A stretch of 35,895 nucleotides of DNA from Basidiobolus ranarum (lineage: Eukaryota > Basidiobolomycota > Basidiobolomycetes > Basidiobolales): assembly GCA_040143965.1 (NCBI GenBank), contig JASJQH010000062.1, positions 1 to 35,895 of the forward strand, read 5' to 3'. The translations under genes were made by a program, and so were the position numbers. Shown here piece after piece: positions 1 to 10,738 of this stretch. The notes beneath the pieces were generated by a model. It saw only the letters and a program-made list of their open reading frames with translations. It ran no database searches and was not told the DNA's origin. How positions within the stretch are numbered: position 1 is the first letter of the stretch; each line of letters begins with the position of its first letter.

Positions 1-957
1 GTGATAAAATCGCAATTACATCAGCTGTGGCTTAGATATTTGGTACACATCAGCAGAGTATGATGATTGATGCATGTGCAAATTTTCAGTGCTTCTCATT
101 GGCTAGATCCCGAGATATTGACAATTTAAGCTGCTAAATAACAATTTTGCTTAAAAAAGTGGCTTAGCTAGTGGGTTGTTTTAGGTGCTACTTAGGGTAG
201 TCACGATCTAGGAGTTGGAAAAAGTTGCTACAAAGTGTGTAATGAAAGTAAATCCTTCACTGAGATTTGTGTAAAGTACCCTTGCCTCATGTAACATCTG
301 ACTGGGCTAGCAAGAAGCTCCAATACCTAGATTCTCTATCTGAAACTAATCAAATCACGATCAACACTAAGATGTAACCCTGCTTGCCATATTTGGTCTG
401 CTCGCAAGTATATATCTGTTGTAGCATAAGAAATTCACGGACAATAGAACAGCGGGTCAACAATACCGGAGGCTCTGATGCTGCTTGACTGCGATAGGAT
501 AGATGAATCCATACTTCTTTCTTTTGTATCCAGTAGAGTGCACATCGGCATTATCTTACTTAGATTGGGTATTTATGTAATCAGATCTATGTTAGGATGT
601 TGACTGTGAGTGATTTGTTCATAGTAATTGTACACAACCGCATGCGAGCTTCCATAAAAGGTGATTTTCGAATTGTAGTGCTGTTTCATCATACTGTTAT
701 CAGATCCTGAGTTGTTTTGTTAATATATATAGAAATTAAAAGCTACTTTAATCAAGAAAGTAGTACTTCCGTCACCCTAGCGAATCTAATCAGAATTTCG
801 AAATTGGTAGGTCGATGGAAAATATTGGTAATCTTTATAGCCATTCGAAATGGTTAAAACCTCCTTGGCCTGGAGAAATATTAATCATTACAGACAGTGT
901 GTAGTCATTTCGGCTACTTTTCATATTTGTTGAGTTTCCCCCAAGTTCGGGCCTAAT
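1..957. other. intergenic / 5' flank, no gene seen
   Basis: No coding stretch with a recognisable family is visible on either strand. The DNA is AT-rich with many stops. The last part must hold the promoter and leader of the transporter gene that starts at 958, but I see no convincing TATA box. Confidence 0.5.
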
Positions 958-2855
958 ATGACAGGATACATTATGTCCTTGTGCAATAGGCGGTTATTCT
1001 TCTCTTCTATGAGCTTAGGTAGAAAAATACCTGAATCTATGAATGTTGCTTTTCGTGAGAAAAGAGGCTCTGCAATCCGTCTATTTAATCAATACAAATT
1101 TCGCAGCATTCATTCTCGTTCTCTATTACACACGAGCAAAGTGATCTCACCAACAACATTACTTAGCCAACCGAAGCGGTATCCCCATTTATTAGTTCCA
1201 ATAGTCAACAAAAGATGGCATGCAGGTCATTCTCATGACCATTCGCACACTGAGGAACAGGCGCATTTAATGAAGGCCTTCAAGGGAGCTAAGGGTAATT
1301 GTGATGGATTATCTGACCAAATCTCTCTTATTAAAATTGTAATGTATTCACACCTTAATAGACCCAGGTTCAAGAATCACATTGATCGGAATGGGTGTCA
1401 ATGTCGGATTAACAGCACTCAAAGGAGTAGGCGGCTGGTAATTCCCTCTTTTGCTAGTTGTGACTCACCACTCACTTAGCATTCACTTTAACCACCATAT
1501 ATTTTCTCTTTAGGATGACTAACTCGGCTTCTTTAGTTGCTGACGCAGCTCATTCTTTGAGTGGTAAGTATTGAAATAAGGAAACTACTGCCTTTAGTAA
1601 ACGAAAACCAGATGTTTATTGTGTTTCGTGTATTAAATTTCGAGATATTTAACGAAATTTCATTGTTTTTTCCATCATTCAATATAGATTTAATCAGTGA
1701 TGTGGTCACTTTGTATACTTTCAATAAGGCACGTCAACCCTCCGATACAAAATATCCATTTGGATATGGTATGCTATCTTATTGAATGCATTGATCTTGA
1801 ATTTATGTCCCGTGTCATAACCATTGATTCGTTAGGTCGATATGAGGCCATTGGGACGCTTGGAGTGTCTTCGTTTTTGATCCTTGCCGCAGTAGGGATT
1901 GGCCAACACTCGATAGAGTTACTGATTGAAACATTGCCATATTTCGCGGAGTCCTTGGCTGCTACTGCACCCGTCGAGGTGGTCGAAGCAGGGTCCACTG
2001 TTGGATCATTGAAGCCAGTTGAAAGTGTATCACTTTCGCATTCACACGGACATCATGGTGCAATCAGTCCCAATGCCCTTTGGTTCGCTTTGATATCGGT
2101 GTTTGCAAAAGAAGCACTCTATCGAGCCAGTAAGTCATGAATTTCCAAGGCACTTCGTAAATCTTACTCATACATATCTCCATGTAGCCATTGTGACCGC
2201 CAAAAAAACTAACAGTCAAGTACTTGCCGCAAATGCTTGGTAAGTTGCTCAAATCAATCTAATTATGCAGTGAGCAGTTGGTCTTAACTAAATATCGATT
2301 TAGGCATCATCGAAGTGATGCATATTCTAGTATGGTTGCAGTTGGTATGTAAATCTTGGAAAACAATCTCGAATTAGATTATTCTGGTGGAGATACTGTT
2401 ACAGTTACAGTCATCGATACCGATATTAACATGGTTCCTCTTTTCTAGCCGCTATTATAGGAGCATACGCTGGGTTTCCCGCATTGGATCCCATTGGTGG
2501 AATCATCGTATCAGGAATGATATTAAAGAGTGGTGTAGGAATGGGCCTAGGTGCCCTTAAAGAGTTAACTGATGTTCGACTTAGCCCTGCAATTGCTCAC
2601 AAAGTAGAACATTTCATACTTGAATGTCAACCAGATCTTGGGACATATTTTGAGTTAGGACCACTACGCGGTCGTAAGACAGGCCCCTTCTATCACCTTG
2701 AGGTCACTCTACTTCCAGAGCCACAAACTACAATCGAACAGTTAAACAAGATACAACAAGTATTGAGAAAGAAAATTGGAGAGAATCATGATTTGAAAGA
2801 TTTCAAAGATATCGTATTTATTGTCGGGGAAAAGAGGGACACAACTACATTTTAA
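958..2855 (+). CDS. MMT1: Mitochondrial-type cation diffusion facilitator (MMT1/MMT2-like), 8 exons
   Basis: Divalent-metal/proton antiporter of the CDF family; yeast Mmt1/Mmt2 act in mitochondrial iron handling. I assemble exons 958-1294, 1362-1437, 1514-1563, 1688-1768, 1836-2129, 2188-2239, 2304-2344 and 2449-2855. All seven introns are GT-AG and the frame closes to 445 residues ending in TAA. Residues 1-85 are Arg/Ser-rich without acidic patches, fitting a mitochondrial presequence. A His cluster (HSHDHSH, 91-97) precedes the membrane domain. The two metal-site HxxxD motifs are present: H151-D155 in TM2 and H298-D302 in TM5. A second His-rich loop (HSHGHH, 250-255) lies before TM4, and residues from about 350 form the cytoplasmic-type CDF C-terminal domain. 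The start could be Met1 (958) or Met6 (973). Family assignment is firm; the metal and compartment are inferred from the yeast homologues. Confidence 0.9.
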
Positions 2856-3466
2856 TGAAAATGAATCCCTCTGCACTACGATGTATACCATACATGTATC
2901 CTTCATCATTCTCAATCTTCAGTGATTTTAGCATTCATCTTTTTAATAATCACTCTTCCTTAGAAATAATGGTTAGGAATACCTTGTAACATTTCAAGGC
3001 TTCGAATAAATCAATGGGATTCTATAAGTTTACGCCAATTCCTCATCTTTCCATTCACATTAGGTATGTTGTGGATAGCAACCACATTATGGAATTGTTT
3101 ACTACCTAGAGAATGCGAACATAATACTTATCTGTCTGATTTAAGTGGTTATCAGTCAGAAGGAGGTAGGGATAGAATTTATCGGATATGATTGCTTGGT
3201 TTATTTGAAATATAATACATCTTTTTATAAATGAATTCCTGCATATGATAAATCGTCAAAATCTCCAAGTTAATCTACAAGTAAATTTCCTAGTAGAGTG
3301 ATTGGAGTCTTTAGGATGTGATATAGGTTTTGCTTAAGTAAGAATGAGTATGAGGATTACGTAAGCTTTGAAATGACTATTATATTACGAATATAACGTT
3401 TGATCAAGGAAGTGGACGTAGTATCCGAGCGGAGGATTGTTATATATATAAGGTCTTGGACAAGTG
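2856..3466. other. convergent intergenic region
   Basis: This is the space between two 3' ends: the transporter on + and the beta-helix gene on -. It is AT-rich and holds no supported gene. It probably contains both polyadenylation regions. Confidence 0.5.
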
Positions 3467-5393
3467 CTACGGAAATGTATAAATCTTGGGTTGTAGTGCA
3501 TAAGCTGCTTTCAATCCCTTTCTATTGATAAGCTGCTTGAAGTATAGACTAGGAATCTCATGAACCTTATGCCCAAATGATTCCCAGACTGCATCCACTC
3601 CAGCATTTTTACTCGTCATTTTTCGGCCGATGCATCCAATTGCCCAGTTATTAGCTGAAATCGCTGGTCGCGTTAGAATTAATTGGTTTGCTTCACAGTT
3701 CCATAATACCTAGAGATTAAAAATGGTTGAGTTGTAAAACTTCTGACCTCAAGTTCATTTAATATGAATTTACCTGAGTTACGCCAGCCCAGCCTTGACC
3801 GCTTCCAGCTAACAGTAAAGATCGATTCATTACTTTTCAATATACTGTGGCTCTTAATTGCTGACATATTTACACTTACCAGAGCCTCTATTCTCAACGC
3901 TTATTCTGCCATCTGTTTTAACGTTGTCGTAACTATAATCGTAAAAAATATTTGATTAATCCAAATAAGTCTCAGTCAATAGGACAGTAACTAAACCCTC
4001 ACAGTGTTCCAATCCCGAAATGATTGTGAGGTCCGATATCGGCGTATTGGTCAACACCAACAGCATAGCTAAACACATTCGGGCCTTGCACTCTTGATCC
4101 GGTGGAGAAAGCATGGCGGGATTTCCGAGAGAAAACTCTTAAAAATAGAGAACTCTGTCCATCGACTTGAAAAGAATATCTTCTAGCTCCTGTAATCATA
4201 GAGACAGGGTCGAGATCTGCTGAATCTTGAACTGTAACATATCTAGCACTAGGTCGAATATTAACACATCCATGAACAAAGTGCTTTGACACTATATCGC
4301 TGACCCATATGTTTTCGACTCCTCCTTCAATTATTACAGCATCCGTTGCATGCTTCTCATCCGAATCTTCTTGCCCTCTTACAAATTCGGATATAAACTG
4401 AAGGTTTTCAATGCCGATTTCTCGAATACGTTTGGGCTCATTGATACGTACGAATTCGGCACCACCATATCTGGCATCTAAAGACATAAGTAAGGGTGTA
4501 TCAATGGTGATTTTTTTGGTAGTTCGGTCGATATCTACGATACGCTTTTCGAATACGAAATCAAATCTCCCAGATTGCCATTGACGTACTCGTTTACCAT
4601 CACCACGAGTTGGCATGCGATCCATACCTATATCATCTAAAGGTATGTCTTAGCTAAGATGTATTTTTACTATCGATTTTACTAGCTACTTACGAATCCA
4701 ATTGGAGGGCGAGGGTCTATGGATAACAATGGTTTGCCCCACCTCCATATGTTTGTAAGAAGCAGACCACTCCACCTGAAATTCGGTAGCTCCGATAGGT
4801 ATTGGGGGGTCAGTAATTAAATAGACTTTACCACTATTACTCAGATTTCGGTAAGGTGGTAAATGTGGACCAGCAATCCTAATTAAAGGACGTAATTTCG
4901 TCCCAGTGGCAATGATAGTGGTAGTTTTGGCACTATCTCTTGTCAAATTTCCTGAAAATAGTTGATGGGCAGGGTTCTCTCCACATCCTTCTCCTCTTAA
5001 TACTACACCGTCTTTGTTTAAAACGAGAGTTTCAGAGACTCGATATATCCCCGCTTTTAATAGAACTGCTCCTCTTATACCATCGTTGCCCAGGGGTAAC
5101 GATCCTACTGCATTGATTGCCGCCTGTATACGTTGAGTGTCGTCTACAGCATTGGGATGAGGATATAATACTTTTACTACTGGAACTGAGGGAAAAGGTA
5201 CACCACCCCCTTTATATCCAGCATGGGAGAAGTCGGGGATTTTGTTCCCTTCAGCGTCTCCTCGATAGACTAATTTATCAGTCTCAAGGTCGTTATATAC
5301 CGAAAAGATCGATCCACTACCAGAAGGGGAACCATAAATTCCCCTTCCCATACGGTTAAACATAAGGAGAAACAGAAGAATATGGTAAAACAT
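3467..5393 (-). CDS. Secreted right-handed beta-helix protein, pectate-lyase-like superfamily, 5 exons
   Basis: Probably an extracellular polysaccharide-active protein; substrate unknown. Exons read 5393-4694, 4636-4003, 3932-3880, 3808-3774 and 3709-3467, with four GT-AG introns (57-71 nt) and a closed frame of 554 residues ending in TAG. A hydrophobic N-terminus (YHILLFLLMF) suggests a signal peptide. A pectate-lyase-superfamily start follows (SHAGYKGGG, then DDTQRIQAAIN near 85), with N-glycosylation sequons NLTR and NLSN. The family hallmarks WI-HD-GMD, GPHNHFG, NRGSAGSGQGWAG, LWNC and NWAIGC appear in order across the exon joins. That order is strong evidence for the splice model: the 35-nt exon 4 supplies GSGQGWAGVTQ. 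As I recall the family it is common in bacteria, so ancient transfer is possible, but the introns show it is long settled in the nucleus. It could be a lyase, a glycosidase or a non-catalytic binder. Confidence 0.85.
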
Positions 5394-5939
5394 GGTAACA
5401 ACCGTACTTTGAACAAAGCCAAGTGAATATAAAGTTCGCTTTAAAAACTATAGAGAAATTCTAAATAAAGAGTAGCAGTTAAATTATGGGTCAAACTTTG
5501 AAGTGAATCAATGATGGATTATAAAGTAATTACGATGTTGGCTCAGCTTGGGCAATCTGATCTTGGTGATATGGAAAAGCCCATCGTGTATGGACTCGCT
5601 TAATTGGATAATGGATTTATATATGTACATTAATTCATTTTTCGCCCCATTGTTCAACATAGAATTCTTCTTACATGTGTTTCACTCGGCGCATCTCATT
5701 ACTGGGTATCCTCCACTGAATTTTAATTTGGTGTATTTGCCTGTGCCAAGGACAAGGAATATGTATATAGACTGAATCCAGAAAGTTGGCGCTGTTTTAT
5801 TGAATTTGGAAAGGCAAATATAACGAGTGATTAATGGTAAATAAATTGTCTTATAAGCCGTACTAAGGTTGTCATGCTATCGATGGTGTTGTTTTGTATG
5901 ATATATTCTTGGAATTCCGAAGGCGTTATCGAACTTGAC
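5394..5939. other. intergenic, upstream of beta-helix gene
   Basis: This spacer lies between the 3' end of the RTG2-like gene and the start of the beta-helix gene, both on the minus strand. A 75-codon open frame on + at 5548-5775 has no family features and low-complexity AT-driven composition. No other signal was seen. Confidence 0.45.
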
Positions 5940-7622
5940 TTATAAACGCACAACATGAACGGTGAATCGACCAGAGTTGAATTTCGCTAATTTTTTCTGT
6001 ATCTTTGCCAAGGATTTCTCAACAAAAGATCCTTCAACTAACAGGCTTTGCTCAGGAAGTGTTAGAGTTAAAGCGCTGGGCTTATCATCTGAGCTTGAAG
6101 GAACGATGCTGAGATCCACATTGCGAATCAGATCCATTTCTAGGGGACATAATGCCACTAGAAAGCTAAGCATCTCGCCAATCAACTTGGCTCTTTTAAG
6201 AACCGGTTCAGGAACAATATGCTGAACTTGCTCTACCCTAGGAACTGACAACTCTGCGCCGTAACTGTGAGATAAGATTAGTGCAAGAAGAATACGCTCA
6301 TCATGTATCAGCCCAGGGAGGTTGCTGAGAAGACCACCGGTGAGTGGCAGTCTAAATGCGATATTGGCAGCGGACTCTTTAGGATATTTCAAAAGGTATC
6401 TGGACAAGTAAATTGCACTTTTAACGAGACGATCGTTCAGACAGCGTGCCACTATTGACTTTGAAGTTTTATCCTTGTATTGAATACTAATAAGTGGCTT
6501 AACAACTCTATAAACCTCAAGGACATCTTGATCTGTAGGAGGATTAAAAGATCCGGTGATGAACTCTTTGACTCCACTAATTACCGGGTCCTGGGCTTGT
6601 TCCTCTGAAGACATCAAGTCGAAATAGCTTCCTTGACGCACTCCTCCCTCAGAAAAATAAACATCTTCAACTTGGTTTAATACTTCTAAGGCTGCACTTA
6701 AAAGAACACAGCAGGCAGGTATCTGTTTGGCTCTTCGGTTAGAAATTCTAAATACGTCAAGCTGATCTGTAGCGATGTTGCTATTCTGAGATAAAAATTC
6801 ATCAATAGTTTTTTTCAACTCCTTAACTGAAATTCTGTATCCATTGATGATGGAGATCGGGTACTTGTGCTTCATCATTGACAAATACCCTAATGCTCGA
6901 AATCCACCTCCAGAAAGATATAGAGTTTTGCGCATAACACCGGAGACTTCGTTGGGAACTTTTATTTCTTTTAGGGAATGTTGCATCGCTTCCAAAATCT
7001 CCCGATATATCGCCTTGTGCTCTTCTTGGGTTTGACATTTTGTTAATCGACGAGCTAGTAAAGCCGCACCAAATGGTAATGATTGCGCGTTATCACTACT
7101 CATAGGAGGATTATCGGGATATTTTACCACATAATTAAGTTCTACACTACCACCTCCTAGATCCATAACAAAACCATCCACAGTAGTAAAGCTGGACATT
7201 ATTCCCAGAGCAGTCATTCTTGATTCCCCTTCTTTGGTTAGAAGTTCCACTTTCCAGCCTGTAGTCTGGTTTATTTGATCTTGAATTGCTTGGGAGTTTG
7301 GGGCAGTGCGTAATGCCTCCGTAGCAACGACACGTACTTTTTCCACACCTGCCTCGTTGCAGAGAGTTTGAAAGCGTTTGAAAGTGCGTACCAAGTCTCC
7401 GACAACCTCGGAGGAAATAGAAACTGGTTCTGTTTTGTCGGAACTGGTTGAATTGATCTCTTCGGGATTTTGAGCGTCAAACAAGGAGATTGGTGAGCGT
7501 TCTTCATAAATGATAGGTAAATGTCTAGCCAGAGTAGAGAAAATGCAGAAGCGGATCCCATTGGAGCCGACGTCTACGATGGCTACAGGTCTTTGGCGCG
7601 GTGAAAAGGTTTGTGTGGACAT
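5940..7622 (-). CDS. RTG2: Ppx/GppA-fold phosphatase-like protein, RTG2 retrograde-signalling homologue
   Basis: Single-exon gene, 560 residues (yeast Rtg2 is about 588). Fungal Rtg2 belongs to the ASKHA exopolyphosphatase/GppA superfamily. It relays mitochondrial dysfunction to the nucleus by restraining Mks1, so that Rtg1/Rtg3 activate glutamate-supplying genes. Visible motifs: first phosphate loop DVGSNGIRF (17-25); ATEALRTAPN (100-109); Glu131/Glu133 in the segment that carries a catalytic Glu in bacterial Ppx; second phosphate loop DLGGGS (154-159) followed by Glu161; adenosine-type motif SGGGFRALG (237-245); NRRAKQIPA (295-303); SEGGVRQG (324-331). The C-terminal third matches the helical domain of the family. 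Start ATG at 7622 gives only 16 residues before the first loop, as in homologues. No intron is needed. It could retain polyphosphatase or (p)ppGpp-hydrolase chemistry, since the catalytic acids are present; the regulatory role is inferred from yeast. Confidence 0.88.
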   Translation of the reverse strand: MSTQTFSPRQRPVAIVDVGSNGIRFCIFSTLARHLPIIYEERSPISLFDAQNPEEINSTSSDKTEPVSISSEVVGDLVRTFKRFQTLCNEAGVEKVRVVATEALRTAPNSQAIQDQINQTTGWKVELLTKEGESRMTALGIMSSFTTVDGFVMDLGGGSVELNYVVKYPDNPPMSSDNAQSLPFGAALLARRLTKCQTQEEHKAIYREILEAMQHSLKEIKVPNEVSGVMRKTLYLSGGGFRALGYLSMMKHKYPISIINGYRISVKELKKTIDEFLSQNSNIATDQLDVFRISNRRAKQIPACCVLLSAALEVLNQVEDVYFSEGGVRQGSYFDLMSSEEQAQDPVISGVKEFITGSFNPPTDQDVLEVYRVVKPLISIQYKDKTSKSIVARCLNDRLVKSAIYLSRYLLKYPKESAANIAFRLPLTGGLLSNLPGLIHDERILLALILSHSYGAELSVPRVEQVQHIVPEPVLKRAKLIGEMLSFLVALCPLEMDLIRNVDLSIVPSSSDDKPSALTLTLPEQSLLVEGSFVEKSLAKIQKKLAKFNSGRFTVHVVRL

Positions 7623-10390
7623 AAGTGAGGTTTGTCTATCCTTGAATTCTCGAATTGGCGAATATTGGTTATGAAGGGTACTTGGAGGGGAATTGAATAT
7701 TAGGCGATTTCTATTTTTAAAGATGACAAGGCAAATCTGGTCTTCATAAATTGCGCATACAAGAATGTCGTAACCATAGATTTGATTACATTTTATGAAA
7801 GAAATTCACTTTGCTGATGTGACTAAGTGGTTCTCTTGTGATGTGATGTTGTACCAAGCATTTATTTTATTGGTGAGTCAGTGATAGGGATTTTGATACC
7901 CATTATAATGGTGGTGCAACCAACACTTATTCAAGGATATGGTCACTGGATAACCATATTAAGTCAGGCTTAACTCAATGGTGTTGCTTTCAATTTCCAA
8001 ATAAGATACTAGATAAGAAATCATTGGTATGACCAAGCATCATATGGACTGAATAAGGCTAGGTATTATTATGAGATTTGAGGGAATGTAGTGGTGATTA
8101 TAACACCTTAAATACTAGGGCAGAGACCACACAATGGCCTATTTGGAAAGTGTGAGCATGAAAGCAAACTCTGAGGTTATTGCAAATATTTATTTGGTGA
8201 TAAAAGCGATTTGAATGATGTGAAGATGCGTCAGTTCTTAGTAAGCTTTACGTAAGGTGCAGAAATAAATCCAACTAAAAAGTTCAGCATTTAAGATTAA
8301 ACAGGACTTTAGAATTTCTTATTGCTATATGCATACAATTAGTTCGTATTATTTTTATTGTATGTATATATACAAACGCTCTTTCCGCCTACCTTCAGCT
8401 ACTAATTTAGCTGAGTTTCGAATATATTAAGAATTTCTATAGGACTATTATATCCTTTTTACCTACCTAGTTTACGCATTCCAAACCCTGAAGCGGTATT
8501 ATAAGAGCCATCAGGCATTTCCATTTTACTTAGACGATCTGAGTGTAACTGGCTAATGTTACCCAGTTTTTTCTATTACTATTTAGTGCATGAATTACTG
8601 GGGTTCAAGACCACATTACGGACTATAGCGTTGCTTAAAGTATTCATATTTTTTTATTCAAAGCGCCAGTATATAATGGTAAAGATGCGTTGCTAGAGGG
8701 TTCAGAAAATAGAAATAAATTGGTGGGGTTCGCCCTGGTATAGGCACATTGCCTTTTCCAAACGTTCCTAAGCTACACTCCGAATGTATGATCCAGTATC
8801 AACTTCAAAAATAGTATAACGTAAGCAATACTCTTACTGAACATGATATACGCAAATTCAGGAGCCTAACTATAATAGTCCAGCATAACTGATGGCTTGA
8901 TCGCTAAATCTACGAACTATTTCGGATATATCCGGAATACACACAGGAGTACTGCAATTTAGCAAATTTATATGGAATATATTACTCTTAGATGCAAATA
9001 CACATCGGTAGTAATATCCTGAATGCTCAATGGTATCTGCATAATCGAAGTGCTCCACCTGCAATTCAGACCTTTGCAAGATCCTCGTTATCGCTGAGAA
9101 ATCCCATACACCAATAAAGTAAAAGTCACATCCACACTAGCGAGAGAACATTCAAAATATACAGTAATTACTTTGGGCGTTAATAACAACTAGTTAAGTG
9201 GTGTTGTTTCATGGATAAAGACCTGGAATCTAGGGATAAACCAAAGTTAATTTCAACTATTTGAAGGCTTTTAAAATTTGGGCTGATCATCCCCCACAAT
9301 AATATAATTATTATTAATAATGGCGAGTTTCGTTCACTTTCAGACTACATTCTCTTGTTATAGACATAGCTCAGTACGAGTCTAGATCTCATTGTCATTG
9401 GTACTGGCATTTGATCTCTGCTGCCATAAACCTTTAATTTATTACTGGAATAAGTAAAAGCTATAGTACTAGATTTAGTGGCTAGACAGTTTCGGGCCGT
9501 GAGACAGAGTTTAAGCGATATGGGTGGAAAAATGGTAACAGAAGTCGCTAATTCCAAAAGTTAGGCAGGAGACTTCCAAGCCTTGAGTTCAAACTGCCTA
9601 TTGAAGCCGTACAGTAAGCAGGTTTTAAAACCTCTATCTCTGTACCTTTTATCTAATTGCATACACAGTATACCGGCCAGCCTGCTGCCAGTAATCGGGT
9701 GGAAGCCTATTATAGATGAGTGCAGTTACCTGCGCTTACATGTACCCCTATGCTGTGTAGTAAGCAGCGATCACGATGCATTCGCTCCAAAACATTCGTC
9801 GATTCAGTGCTTTTCATCTCCGATGTTTCTACTCTGTCTTACAAATTTAAATCGTACTTTCCCAGTGTCTAGAATGAACCTCAATACATTCCAGTGAGGC
9901 TTGTGCAAAGTAGTACTCCTATATCGCCAAGCCAAGATGAATGCCAGACAGCAGCTATAGCACCAAATCTTCTGCAAGCTATCGGCTGCTTGAACCCAGT
10001 GTCCAATATGCCTTCTCGAAAATTGTATTGTGCTTTTTCAATAACTGGGCATTATAAATATATATAGTTCACCGATTTATTTATTTAGATTATGAAATAT
10101 CAATGTTGCAACCAGCATTGAAAGGAATGTTAATCATTGGTCCGCACCAAGGTGGAAGCAGTTGCAAACCACCTCAGGCGGCGCTTGTATTTATTAAGGA
10201 AGGTCTCGAAATATGCACTTGGTACGATAACGAAGTGCCGAATCAGCGGTATAAAGAAAATATTTGTTGTAAGAGTTGGTTTTATATTAAATTAATTTTG
10301 GTTAGAGATGGTAAACATGTACATATATGACTGAGTTCATTATATTACAAAATGCATGCAATTTAAGATAAGCTAAAATTCCAATTGGCT
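7623..10390. other. gene-poor region, no supported gene
   Basis: About 2.8 kb without a recognisable gene. Several open frames of 60-105 codons (8870-9079 -, 9345-9557 -, 9583-9897 +, 10103-10330 +) carry no family motif. A 37-codon frame at 8459-8571 (-) looks somewhat protein-like and sits after an AG, but I found no partner exons. An inverted repeat AACTGG/CCAGTT followed by a T-run lies near 8550-8575. Confidence 0.4.
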
Positions 10391-10651
10391 TCAGTTTAAA
10401 AGCTCTTTTGGAGTGAGGGTAAAGCGAAGTGTGGTTACATGCTGATCAAGAAAATTAAGAGAAAACCCTTCTTGAACCACTCGATCAAAATTAGGCGAGC
10501 TCCGTATCACATATAAAGCTTCTTCAAGAGCGAGCTTTGACTCTTGGTTTTCGGCTAGACCTGATCGTTCTGATTTGCGTTCGAATAAATGGAAGCGTTT
10601 ACAAAAGGCCTCTGCTATCAAAATACCCTTTGATCTGTTTTGTTTACTCAT
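10391..10651 (-). CDS. Small hypothetical protein, 86 residues
   Basis: I do not recognise this protein. It is a short, charged, mostly helical-looking sequence. The N-terminus is basic (SKQNRSKG), a central acidic/Glu-rich helix carries AENQESKLALEEAL, and the C-terminus is more hydrophobic with LNFLDQHVTTLRFTLTPKELL. There is no signal peptide, membrane segment or Cys motif. The reason to believe it is real is the upstream context: a TATAAATA box at 10738-10731 and then a long C/A/T-rich leader with no ATG before the start at 10651. The frame could be a complete small protein or the first exon of a spliced gene. No convincing continuation is seen downstream. Confidence 0.5.
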   Translation of the reverse strand: MSKQNRSKGILIAEAFCKRFHLFERKSERSGLAENQESKLALEEALYVIRSSPNFDRVVQEGFSLNFLDQHVTTLRFTLTPKELLN

Positions 10652-10730
10652 AGTACTAACGATTAAAGTGAACTTTGGTGAATTTGAAGAGGTGGATGTG
10701 TATGTTGAGGATTAAGCAAATAAGCAGGTA

Positions 10731-10738
10731 TATTTATA
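10731..10738 (-). promoter_or_regulatory. TATA box of the 86-residue ORF
   Basis: The motif TATAAATA on the minus strand lies about 80 nt upstream of the ATG at 10651. It is followed by a pyrimidine/adenine-rich leader, a spacing typical of fungal TATA promoters. Confidence 0.45.

Noticed and set aside
3999-4625. Beta-helix gene ending at 3999 as a truncated protein
   Set aside because: A donor at 4002 and three further exons restore the conserved family C-terminus in frame.
8598-8612. B-box-like GGGTTCAAGACC on +
   Set aside because: The T stem has a mismatch, there is no matching acceptor strand and no D arm.
8459-8820. Short protein-like stretches on - (for example ending SGFGMRKLGR)
   Set aside because: Several frames look equally plausible over the same bases, so eye recognition is not reliable; no family match and no consistent exon chain.
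10103-10330. 75-codon open frame on + (LIIGPHQGGSSCKPPQ)
   Set aside because: Looks protein-like at first, but the reverse strand is also open and no family or exon partner could be found.
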